Positions 1 to 6,246 of a stretch of DNA of 6,246 nt are shown one piece after another. Below the pieces are notes generated by a model. It was given only the letters and a program-made list of their open reading frames with translations, had not been told where the DNA came from and searched no databases. The stretch covers positions 1 through 6,246 of the forward strand of contig JAFGOZ010000540.1 of the NCBI GenBank assembly GCA_016926235.1, written 5' to 3'. Both the position numbers and the translations under genes were made by a program. Origin of the DNA: Bacteroidales bacterium. Lineage in GTDB: Bacteria; Bacteroidota; Bacteroidia; Bacteroidales; UBA10428. Positions within the stretch are counted from its first letter, which is position 1. The number at the start of each line of letters is the position of its first letter.

Positions 1-75
1 ATCGAGGGTTCTCAGAACCCTATCAACCTGTTCAACATACGCCTTGACAAACGACAACATTTCGCCAATCAACAT
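1..75 (-). CDS. N-terminal fragment of an unidentified protein (cut by window edge)
   Basis: The reverse strand has an ATG at 75-73 followed by 25 open codons to the window edge. The peptide begins MLIGEMLSFVKAYVEQVDRV and continues LRTLD. A strong Shine-Dalgarno sequence, AGGAGGG, lies six bases upstream of the ATG, which makes a real start likely even though most of the gene is missing. The visible part is amphipathic and probably helical, with no signal peptide and no motif I recognise, so it is probably cytoplasmic. A second in-frame ATG at codon 6 has no comparable ribosome binding site. It is transcribed divergently from the PAN-domain gene. A perfect 17-bp palindrome lies inside the coding part at 5-21. 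The function is unknown. Confidence 0.6.
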   Translation of the reverse strand, partial: MLIGEMLSFVKAYVEQVDRVLRTLD

Positions 76-81
76 TTTCCT

Positions 82-88
82 CCCTCCT
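82..88 (-). promoter_or_regulatory. Strong Shine-Dalgarno site for the partial minus-strand gene
   Basis: On the minus strand this reads AGGAGGG, with six bases between it and the ATG at 75-73. It is the strongest ribosome binding site in the window and is the main evidence that the truncated left-edge frame is a real gene. Confidence 0.65.
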
Positions 89-100
89 GATGAATATTAC

Positions 101-130
101 TTGACAGAGAACTTATCAGAATACCATAAA
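101..130 (+). promoter_or_regulatory. Candidate sigma-70-type promoter for the PAN-domain gene
   Basis: A perfect TTGACA -35 box at 101-106 is followed after 18 bases by CATAAA at 125-130, a 4/6 match to the -10 consensus. Transcription would begin near 137. That lies downstream of the first in-frame ATG at 130, so it supports starting the protein at 196. The weak -10 keeps confidence modest. Confidence 0.4.
118..126 (-). promoter_or_regulatory. Candidate extended -10 promoter for the partial minus-strand gene
   Basis: Read on the minus strand, 126-118 is TGGTATTCT, which matches an extended -10 (TGn followed by TATnnT). No good -35 is visible, as extended -10 promoters allow. Initiation near 111 would give a leader of about 36 bases before the ATG. 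It falls between the -35 and -10 boxes of the candidate plus-strand promoter. Confidence 0.25.
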
Positions 131-195
131 TGCTGCAAGGAAAACATTCGCCCATTCACATAGAAACTGTGAAATTCCTGGGGTTCAATGATAAC

Positions 196-900
196 ATGGG
201 TATAAAAAGCCTGGTCTGGGTTTTATTTGTGGTAGTAAACGCGGTTGGGTTGTTTGTCTATGCTGTCTTGGCTGAGCAAGCCCCGGTACCTGAGCAGAAT
301 AGCTCGAAATGTGAGGGGATCGTACCACAGAATGTTGAAATTCGCGTTCAACGCCTGACCAATGCTGAACTCCCTTCCTGGACAGGACAGATTTTCGCGC
401 TGGCCGATGGCAAGCCGGCGGCCGCCGTCTCATCAGAAATGCCTTGTCAGCAGCTTGAGGTTGGGAATTACGTGTTGATGCTGCATTTCCAAGAAACACT
501 GCCCGAAATAGAAACGCTGCGCCCGTTTACCTTTTCAATCTCTGCAAACCACAAAACCATCTTCACGCTCCAGATTGGTAAATCAGAAGAACCGGAAATG
601 GAATACGACGTGGTGCGCACCGGCGCGGATTTCATCGAAACTGACCCGCGTCGCGGCCGCGATTACGTGAATTTCGAACTTCCCAAAGATCAGCCTGAAT
701 TGTGCATGGACAGGTGTAAAAAGGATCCAAATTGCGACGCCTATTCCTACGGGAGTTCACCAGGCGCGCCCGCTGCCCGCTGCTGGCTCATCCACGGCGC
801 AGCCGTGCCCCGGCCGGCCCCACACGGCGTTTCCGGCGTGATTACAAGAGATGCATCGCCGTCATATCAGGTGATAATCACTACTGAGCAAGCAGAGTAA
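196..900 (+). CDS. Secreted PAN/apple-domain protein
   Basis: A 234-residue, probably exported protein. I start it at the ATG at 196 rather than the in-frame ATG at 130. Residues 1-26 then form a clean signal peptide: MGIK, a long hydrophobic core, and a likely cut after VLA at 26/27. The candidate promoter would also start transcription after 130. Residues 39-130 look like a small beta-rich domain with a possible C39-C84 disulfide; I do not recognise it. Residues 136-216 resemble bacterial PAN/apple domains: a Tyr/Asp-rich lead-in, NFELPKDQPELC, Cys at 170, 174, 180 and 196, a CWL segment, and the closing PRPAPHGVSGV. Such domains are known to bind protein or carbohydrate, so a surface-binding role is inferred. 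GC content is far higher than in the downstream genes. It could be cotranscribed with them, but 64 bases and a candidate promoter intervene. Confidence 0.78.
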   Translation: MGIKSLVWVLFVVVNAVGLFVYAVLAEQAPVPEQNSSKCEGIVPQNVEIRVQRLTNAELPSWTGQIFALADGKPAAAVSSEMPCQQLEVGNYVLMLHFQETLPEIETLRPFTFSISANHKTIFTLQIGKSEEPEMEYDVVRTGADFIETDPRRGRDYVNFELPKDQPELCMDRCKKDPNCDAYSYGSSPGAPAARCWLIHGAAVPRPAPHGVSGVITRDASPSYQVIITTEQAE

Positions 901-905
901 TTGGA

Positions 906-914
906 TGCTATACT
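906..914 (+). promoter_or_regulatory. Candidate extended -10 promoter for the glycosyltransferase pair
   Basis: TGCTATACT at 906-914 fits the extended -10 pattern, with TATACT a 5/6 match to the -10 consensus. The best upstream -35 (TGAGCA at 885-890, 18-base spacing) is only 3/6. Initiation near 921 would leave a leader of about 44 bases before the ATG at 965. It lies just past the stop of the PAN gene, where base composition turns AT-rich. Confidence 0.35.
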
Positions 915-964
915 AAAGTGTTGTCGCCATGTGAAAAAATACTTCTGTGTAAAGAAAATTGACT

Positions 965-3022
965 ATGGAAATAGATAAAAACCATATAACACTCGATACA
1001 TTCTTGCAAAAGCATGCATGGAAATTTTTGATTATCAGCATGCTTTGTGTTATAAGTTTCTTGTATGGTCTTCCTCATCTTCTTTGGCTGAATGAAATGG
1101 ATTGGGAATATAAAGATACTATTTTCATCACATCCTTTCAAGCCGTTGATGCATATTATTATACAGGACAATTACGAGAAATTTATGATGGTAATTACTT
1201 TTTCTCAAATTCGTATTTGTTTGAGCATAGGAATACCACTATGCCAATATGTCCTCTTTTCCCTCTTTATACTGCTGTTTTTTTAGGAAAACTTCTCGAT
1301 ATACACGTACAATATTTGTTGATACTGATGGATTTTACTCTACCCCCTTTAATTTTTCTTCTTTCATATAGTTTGCTTTATACGATCATTTCGAGGCGTT
1401 ATACTTCAATTTTAGGAGCTTTTTTACTCACCGTCATTCCGCATATTTTCAAAACAGATGGGTTACTCTCAACACTATTTCATCTGTTAGAAAAAGGATT
1501 TACACTGCCTATTTTTAATAATGCTCATTGTTATCATTGTTTTTCAAGACCAATTAATCCTCAACTAACTTATAATTTCTTGCTAGCCGCTCTTGTGTTT
1601 TTTTTTAAAGGGATCAAGACAGGAAAAATAAGATTTTTTATCTTTTCTTTCCTCTGTGGTATCATGACTTCATACTCGTATGTCTATTTCTCTACATATT
1701 TATATGTTTTTTGGGGGGTATGGATTATTTTCGCTGTGATATTACAAGCAGAGTATTTTCATCTAAAAGAAACTACGGTAGTATTCAGTTTAACCGTTAT
1801 ATGTTCTCTTCCATTCTGGTTTTTAGTATTTAGTTTTCAGGACAAAGAACTTTCTCAGATGGCAGTGATGATAAAAGATCATTCCCCAATCTTGAATCGC
1901 CAAATTTTTTTCACACTTGCAATTTGTTTTGTTATAAGTGTTTGTCTTGTCAAAAAATACATTACGCCTCTTAAAGGAATACCAGCTTTGGCTTTGTTGT
2001 TAAGCGGGGTCATTTGCTTTGAACAGCATGTGATCACAGGTATCCATGTACTTCCATGGCATTATGATGTCTTTGTGATTCCCCAATCGATCTTGTTAGC
2101 TGTTTTTATTGTCATTGGAGACATTCAAAGACGTATTGCTCTCAGATGGAAAAAAAATTATGTTCCTTCATTTTTCATCTATAATGGCATCATTCTCACG
2201 GTTGTGGGCATACTCTCTCGTCCTGCTTTCATAACTCGTTATTTTAGTCCTGATGGAATCTTAACAGATGCTTTCCAAAAATTCCTTGAAGCGCTTCATT
2301 GGCTTGGTATAATTTGGGGGTTAATATTTTTAGTTAGTGGACTATTCCTAAAAAAGCATTTTTGCTTGTCGAACATTACTGTCAATTCATTGTCGTTGTA
2401 TTTTAAACGTTTTCAGAATCTTTCCCAAACGTTTCTTACATGGGGCAGACTCCTCATTTATAGCCTGTGTATTTTATATATTATTTGTGATATTGGCATA
2501 ACCCAATATCAAAGATATCAATCGTTTACAAAACCAAAATTTTCATACCTACAGCAATTATTGCCGGCAATCGTCTGGATCAATGAACACCTAGAGAGGG
2601 AATCTGTTTTTTTAGGCAGCACAAACTATTCAGGGACGAATGCCATTATCACCACATACACCTCCCATTACGTTTATGTTGAGCAATATGCACAATATTA
2701 TACTGTCCCCTTGATGGAAGAAATTATGGATAGACTGTATAATTTAATGTATTTTAGTGGAGTGATCTCAAAGGAAAATTTTCAGCATTTTGTAGAAAAA
2801 GAAACGAGAAACAGACCATTTGGAGGGGCATTTCAACCTGATTTTCAGCAATATCAGAAAAAAATAGGCAAAGATATCTATACGGAACTGAAAAAATACC
2901 ATGTAGATTATTTGTTTTACGGACCGGATGAACGGAAAAGTTTTAACCTTGCCCCTGAAACCTATCCCTTTTTACAAAAAGTGTATAGTGATGAACATGT
3001 AGCTATCTATCGAATTTTGTGA
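965..3022 (+). CDS. GT-C-fold-like multi-pass membrane glycosyltransferase, copy A
   Basis: A 685-residue integral membrane protein. The frame also opens with TTG at 959 (TTG-ACT-ATG). I prefer the ATG; neither has a strong ribosome binding site. Numbering here counts from the TTG. The first helix is about 21-43. A long, probably external loop follows with D64 in AVDAYYY, then REIYDGNYFFSN and PLFPLY. About ten to twelve more helices reach residue 513. Internal signatures shared with copy B are RPINPQLTY (197-205), TSYSYVYFSTYLYVF (237-251) and QHVITG...PWHY (356-369). The soluble C-terminal part (about 520-687) contains ITTYTSHYVYVEQ and DYLFYGPDER. This layout is typical of GT-C transferases, which take sugars from polyprenyl-phosphate donors outside the membrane, using an Asp in the first loop. 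Donor and acceptor are unknown. Where copy B has Glu two residues after the Asp, this copy has Tyr. A polymerase or flippase-like role is not fully excluded. Confidence 0.8.
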   Translation: MEIDKNHITLDTFLQKHAWKFLIISMLCVISFLYGLPHLLWLNEMDWEYKDTIFITSFQAVDAYYYTGQLREIYDGNYFFSNSYLFEHRNTTMPICPLFPLYTAVFLGKLLDIHVQYLLILMDFTLPPLIFLLSYSLLYTIISRRYTSILGAFLLTVIPHIFKTDGLLSTLFHLLEKGFTLPIFNNAHCYHCFSRPINPQLTYNFLLAALVFFFKGIKTGKIRFFIFSFLCGIMTSYSYVYFSTYLYVFWGVWIIFAVILQAEYFHLKETTVVFSLTVICSLPFWFLVFSFQDKELSQMAVMIKDHSPILNRQIFFTLAICFVISVCLVKKYITPLKGIPALALLLSGVICFEQHVITGIHVLPWHYDVFVIPQSILLAVFIVIGDIQRRIALRWKKNYVPSFFIYNGIILTVVGILSRPAFITRYFSPDGILTDAFQKFLEALHWLGIIWGLIFLVSGLFLKKHFCLSNITVNSLSLYFKRFQNLSQTFLTWGRLLIYSLCILYIICDIGITQYQRYQSFTKPKFSYLQQLLPAIVWINEHLERESVFLGSTNYSGTNAIITTYTSHYVYVEQYAQYYTVPLMEEIMDRLYNLMYFSGVISKENFQHFVEKETRNRPFGGAFQPDFQQYQKKIGKDIYTELKKYHVDYLFYGPDERKSFNLAPETYPFLQKVYSDEHVAIYRIL
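1009..1046. repeat. Inverted repeat with 9-bp perfect arms inside the start of GT-C copy A
   Basis: AAAGCATGC at 1009-1017 is the exact reverse complement of GCATGCTTT at 1038-1046, separated by 20 bases. The transcript could fold into a stem-loop about 45-80 bases after the start codon. The core GCATGC is itself palindromic, so the arms also contain a direct repeat. It may be chance within coding sequence, because it overlaps the codons of the first membrane helix. Confidence 0.4.
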
Positions 3023-3024
3023 GG
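3021..3024 (+). promoter_or_regulatory. Ribosome binding site overlapping the stop codon of copy A
   Basis: GAGG at 3021-3024 shares two bases with the TGA stop (3020-3022) of the upstream gene and sits five bases before the ATG at 3030. This fixes the start of copy B. It also suggests translational coupling, with ribosomes ending on A able to reinitiate on B. Confidence 0.6.
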
Positions 3025-3029
3025 TCGTT

Positions 3030-5015
3030 ATGCTAAGGCGGATCTATTCTATTTTCTTAAACCAGAAACCATTGCTGTGGAAATTACTGCTGATTGTGCT
3101 AGCTCTCATAATCGGCTTACTCTATGGTACCGCTCATATTGCTTTAATGCAAGACAGGGGGTGGGATTATAAAAATACGATTTTTATTACCTCTTTTGAA
3201 GCCTGGGATGCTGAGCATTACATCGCACAAATTCGAGAAATTTATGAAGGAAACTATTGGCTTTCCAACGCGTATATCGCAGAATACAAAAATACCAGCC
3301 TCTCAAAATGGCCCCTTTTTCCTTTGTATCTCTCCGCATTTTTGGGAAAAATCTTTCGAATTCCTCCTCATCTTCTACCTGTAGTGATGGATGTTGTGCT
3401 GCCTTCCGTCATATTTCTGCTGGCATACCATTTTCTTCAAACGATAAGTTCCATGAAAAGCATCTCTTTATTGGGAGCCTTTGTTTTCTCCACCATTCCC
3501 CATATTGGCAGAATTGAATTATTCCCATTAATTGCTTTTCGGATTATGAGTGCGGGATTCAGTCCATCAATCTTTCGTGAGGCACATTGTTGTTATGGTT
3601 TCACAAGAACAATAAACCCTCAATTAACGTACATTTTTCTGCTCGCTTCTCTGTTTTTTTTTACAAAGGGGATGGGTACACTCAAGCATAAACATTTTGT
3701 TTTTGCATCAATCTTCGGAATATTTACCTCATATTCTTATGTCTATTTTTCTACATATCTTTATGTTTTTTTAGGAATTGGGGCTATCCTCTCTTTTCTA
3801 TTAAAAGAGCGAGCCTGGTTTTGGAGATATCTCATTGTATTAGGAAATATTCTTATGTTTTCAATACCATTCTGGTGGTTGGTTTTTCGATCGTCGAATG
3901 CTGAATTAAGCCAAATGTCATGGATGCTCATCAGTCATATCCCAATTCTCAATGCTCAGGTTGGATTAATGGTCATTCTTTGTACAGGCGTTTTCTTCTG
4001 CCTATACAAACGATATATAATGGCGATGCCGGGAATTGTGATATTTTCTTTATTGATAAGTGGAGTTCTTTGTTTGAACCAGCATGTGTTTACCGGTTTA
4101 TATGTCCAGCCCAATCATTATATGTTACATACGATTCCTCAGGCAACAATTCTCGCAATGACTCTATTGGTTACAGAAATCCGCAGAGAATTTTCGTTCA
4201 GAATCATTTCATTCTATTCATGTTGTGTCTATGGAGGAATAGTGTTCGTATTTGTCGGTATTTGCTTGCATCCAAAAATTATTGCTTCTTATTTGAGTTC
4301 AGATGGAGTTTTAACCCTTGAATTGACATCACTTTTGAATCTGCTGTGCTGGGGTGGAATTGCATCTGGGATTTGTTTAATCGCGGCAGGGAAAATTTTT
4401 GGTGATTTCAAGAGGTTGACAAAATTACTCACGGGTATAAAAAAATCATATTATGTTCCTTTGAAAATCATTGCTGTTACAGGCTGTATTTCCTATATTG
4501 TGTGGGATGTCAAGACCGCCCAACTTTGGATATACCGGGAACATCTTCTCAGTCAATTTGCTTATTTTCAACAATTGTCCCCAGCATTACAATGGTTAAA
4601 TCTCCATACAGAAAAAGAATCGGCAGTAGTATGTGATCCTGATAGTCATTCGACTTCTGGTCTTATTACGATTTATACCCACAACAATGTGTATGTCTCA
4701 GAATTTTCTCAATACTATGCTGTTCCTCCGCTAAACGAACTTCAAGAACGATACCAGAATGTCATATATCTTATGGGCATGTCTTCCTGGCAGGACATTA
4801 AACCATTTATACCAAGCCAATTATGGGATAATTTTGAAACATATCAGAAAAAGTTAGTAAAAGACGTATATACAGAATTGAAAAAATATCAGGCTGATTA
4901 TTTGTTTTATGGTCCTAATGAACAAAGATATTTTAAAGTCGATCCCGAAACGACCTATCCCTTTTTAAAAAAGATCTATGATGATGGGATCGTGGAAATT
5001 TATTATATCATGTAA
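3030..5015 (+). CDS. GT-C-fold-like multi-pass membrane glycosyltransferase, copy B
   Basis: A 661-residue integral membrane protein homologous to copy A along its whole length. In the first loop (B43-107 against A47-111) I count 38 of 65 identical residues by hand. Helix 1 is about 17-38. The external loop carries D60-A-E62 followed by HY, an acidic pair like the DE-type motif seen in GT-C enzymes, then REIYEGNYWLSN and PLFPLY. Other conserved blocks are FTRTINPQLTY (191-201), TSYSYVYFSTYLYVF (233-247) and NQHVFTG...QPNHY (350-364). About a dozen helices reach residue 493, followed by a soluble, probably extracytoplasmic domain with LITIYTHNNVYVSE and DYLFYGPNEQ. It probably transfers a sugar from a lipid-phosphate carrier to an envelope glycan, lipid or protein; the substrate is unknown. 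It is shorter than A mainly in a segment near residue 595. Seven bases separate it from A, so the two are almost certainly one operon. Of the two, this copy looks closer to a standard active GT-C enzyme. Confidence 0.82.
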   Translation: MLRRIYSIFLNQKPLLWKLLLIVLALIIGLLYGTAHIALMQDRGWDYKNTIFITSFEAWDAEHYIAQIREIYEGNYWLSNAYIAEYKNTSLSKWPLFPLYLSAFLGKIFRIPPHLLPVVMDVVLPSVIFLLAYHFLQTISSMKSISLLGAFVFSTIPHIGRIELFPLIAFRIMSAGFSPSIFREAHCCYGFTRTINPQLTYIFLLASLFFFTKGMGTLKHKHFVFASIFGIFTSYSYVYFSTYLYVFLGIGAILSFLLKERAWFWRYLIVLGNILMFSIPFWWLVFRSSNAELSQMSWMLISHIPILNAQVGLMVILCTGVFFCLYKRYIMAMPGIVIFSLLISGVLCLNQHVFTGLYVQPNHYMLHTIPQATILAMTLLVTEIRREFSFRIISFYSCCVYGGIVFVFVGICLHPKIIASYLSSDGVLTLELTSLLNLLCWGGIASGICLIAAGKIFGDFKRLTKLLTGIKKSYYVPLKIIAVTGCISYIVWDVKTAQLWIYREHLLSQFAYFQQLSPALQWLNLHTEKESAVVCDPDSHSTSGLITIYTHNNVYVSEFSQYYAVPPLNELQERYQNVIYLMGMSSWQDIKPFIPSQLWDNFETYQKKLVKDVYTELKKYQADYLFYGPNEQRYFKVDPETTYPFLKKIYDDGIVEIYYIM

Positions 5016-5032
5016 GACCGCTTATAGAAAAG

Positions 5033-6166
5033 TTATGGCTCTGAATCAAGTAAATGATACTCGATCAGGAATTCAAAAACTGTTTGGGCGACAAGTGCGT
5101 TTCCTTCCGCAGTATAGTGACAATCATCAAGGAAATATTGTTTGGTTTTCGGGACTTTCATCTCAAGATCAATCAATGGCACCTGGTGTTGTTCTGCAAC
5201 CATCTTTGTCGCTGCGTTAAAGAGATTCATTCCCCTTTCCATGGAACGGACATTCGGATAGGCTTTATTCACGGCGCAATTCATTTTTGAAAGCCATAGG
5301 CTCTTCAATTCTTCTTCATCAAGTCCTTCTCGATATAAAAACGGTTGCGTTGCTAACACCAATTTTACGTCATCGTTTTTCATAATTTCAACAAAGGCCT
5401 TCATATTTCTTGTGAATGCTCCCAAGCTTGGAAAATCATAAACGTCTATACTTTCCAACTCAGGAATGTTATCAAAGACTCTGAGATCAGAATATAAAAT
5501 CACATTGAAAAAATCGATCATATAGAGTTTGATGTTAATCAGCGGCTCAAGGGTGCCTTTTCGGTCGAAATGTTGCAAAACCATAGAGGCCATTGGTCCC
5601 CAAAAATGGGAATAATCTGACTGGAAATCACCAACTGTAAATTTTTCAGAAGCAAACGAACGATATAGGTCATTAATTCCGTGCCAAAGAATTATTAAAT
5701 CAGGTTGAAAATCTTTGATTTTAAAAAGATATTTAATAACCGAATGTTGGGAACTATGCCAGGAAGCCCCTGCATTGAGCACCTCAATTTTACGATCAGG
5801 GTAGCATTGTTTTAACAAACGCTCCAATATCCTGACATGGCTTTTTTCAAATGATACCCCCCATCCAAATACGGTTGAGCCGCCGATAACAAAGATTCTG
5901 AAAACATCCTGAGATTTTTCTTTTTTGATTTCATCGCCCCGAAAGCCAAAAGAATTGATGTGTGAACCTTTATCGTACTTATTAAGTTGATTTTGTAAAA
6001 AAGGATGAGCGTCATAGATGGCATAATGATTCATTTCCCGCTTTGCATTCATCCTGAGAAACAGTTCAAATGGCAAGCAACAGCAAATAAAGAGAAAACC
6101 ATAAAAAACGATTTTATGAATAGAGTTTATCTTCACCGTTTTTCCATTTTGTAGAGTAATAATCAA
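5033..6166 (-). CDS. Membrane-anchored SGNH/GDSL-family hydrolase or acyltransferase
   Basis: A 377-residue protein from a TTG at 6166. An in-frame GTG at 6136 (11th codon) is a real alternative: it has a GGA about six bases upstream, whereas the TTG has no visible ribosome binding site. One hydrophobic helix (about 19-37), preceded by basic residues, should anchor it with the catalytic domain outside the cytoplasm. All four SGNH blocks are present: IGGST with nucleophile S97 (block I), NAGAS with G133 (block II), GIND with oxyanion N165 (block III) and DDCH with the D347/H350 pair (block V). The family cleaves or transfers ester-linked acyl groups, and such proteins often occur in exopolysaccharide and O-antigen loci. 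Beside two GT-C candidates, acetylation or deacetylation of a surface glycan is a reasonable inference, not shown. The gene converges on copy B, leaving 17 bases between the stops. A free lipase or thioesterase is the alternative. Confidence 0.85.
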   Translation of the reverse strand: MIITLQNGKTVKINSIHKIVFYGFLFICCCLPFELFLRMNAKREMNHYAIYDAHPFLQNQLNKYDKGSHINSFGFRGDEIKKEKSQDVFRIFVIGGSTVFGWGVSFEKSHVRILERLLKQCYPDRKIEVLNAGASWHSSQHSVIKYLFKIKDFQPDLIILWHGINDLYRSFASEKFTVGDFQSDYSHFWGPMASMVLQHFDRKGTLEPLINIKLYMIDFFNVILYSDLRVFDNIPELESIDVYDFPSLGAFTRNMKAFVEIMKNDDVKLVLATQPFLYREGLDEEELKSLWLSKMNCAVNKAYPNVRSMERGMNLFNAATKMVAEQHQVPLIDLEMKVPKTKQYFLDDCHYTAEGNALVAQTVFEFLIEYHLLDSEP

Positions 6167-6246
6167 TGGTGCTAGTTTTAGAGAGTAAACTCACAAATAG
6201 ACAGTTCAAGAAATCCATGTTCGTCAGGAGTAAAACCATGCCATTG

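Noticed and set aside
130..195. N-terminal extension of the PAN protein from the ATG at 130
   Set aside because: It adds 22 residues in front of a clean signal peptide, has no ribosome binding site, and lies upstream of the predicted transcription start.
185..499. 104-codon open frame on the minus strand inside the PAN gene
   Set aside because: It lies wholly antisense to a gene with a signal peptide and a recognisable domain. Its product is Arg/Pro/Gln/Ser-rich with no motif, as expected of a shadow frame in GC-rich sequence.
871..881. Short palindrome GTGATAATCAC near the end of the PAN gene
   Set aside because: Five-base arms around one base are expected by chance. It is coding and has no T-run, so it is neither a terminator nor a convincing operator.
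908..1171. 87-codon minus-strand open frame across the start of GT-C copy A
   Set aside because: It is antisense to the conserved first helix and catalytic loop of copy A. The product is low-complexity and Cys/Ile/Phe-rich with no recognisable family.
3920..4321. 133-codon plus-strand open frame inside GT-C copy B
   Set aside because: It is an alternate frame of a strongly conserved membrane protein. The same region in copy B's own frame matches copy A, including the NQHVFTG block, so this frame is a shadow.
5011..5026. Weak inverted repeat TGTAAG-ACCG-CTTATA as a bidirectional terminator
   Set aside because: The stem is six pairs including a G-U, is AT-rich and lacks a U-tract, so I would not call it a terminator.
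4978..5290. Two short plus-strand frames over the 3' end of the SGNH gene
   Set aside because: They are antisense to the block V region (DDCH) of the SGNH protein and show no family features.

Overview
The window looks bacterial. Genes are closely packed, there are clear Shine-Dalgarno sequences, one protein is probably secreted by a signal peptide, and two genes form a tight pair with a 7-base gap. I cannot place the organism. The base composition is mixed. The PAN-domain gene on the left is moderately GC-rich, with some 60-base blocks above 65% GC. The rest is AT-rich, near one third GC in places. That fits an accessory cell-surface locus of mixed origin. There are no tRNAs, rRNAs, CRISPR arrays, transposases or attachment sites that I can see.

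Layout. Positions 1-75 hold the first 25 codons of an unidentified minus-strand gene with a strong ribosome binding site. A short divergent spacer (91-195) carries candidate promoters facing both ways. It is followed on the plus strand by a small secreted protein (196-900) with a C-terminal PAN/apple-like domain. Next come two long plus-strand genes (965-3022 and 3030-5015). They encode homologous multi-pass membrane proteins with the architecture of GT-C-fold glycosyltransferases: a first membrane helix, a long first external loop with a conserved Asp, about a dozen helices, and a soluble C-terminal domain. A minus-strand gene (5033-6166) converges on them and encodes a membrane-anchored SGNH/GDSL-family hydrolase or acyltransferase with all four family blocks visible. 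The last 80 bases may include the end of another minus-strand gene, but this is weak.

How the genes may work together. Two lipid-linked-sugar-dependent glycosyltransferase candidates next to an extracytoplasmic SGNH enzyme suggest a cell-envelope glycan function. The GT-C pair would add sugars outside the membrane, and the SGNH protein would add or remove acyl groups. The PAN protein may bind carbohydrate or protein at the surface. These roles are inferred from fold and neighbourhood; no substrate can be read from the sequence. The most unusual element is the tandem duplicated GT-C pair, whose copies differ at the positions where the putative active site would lie.
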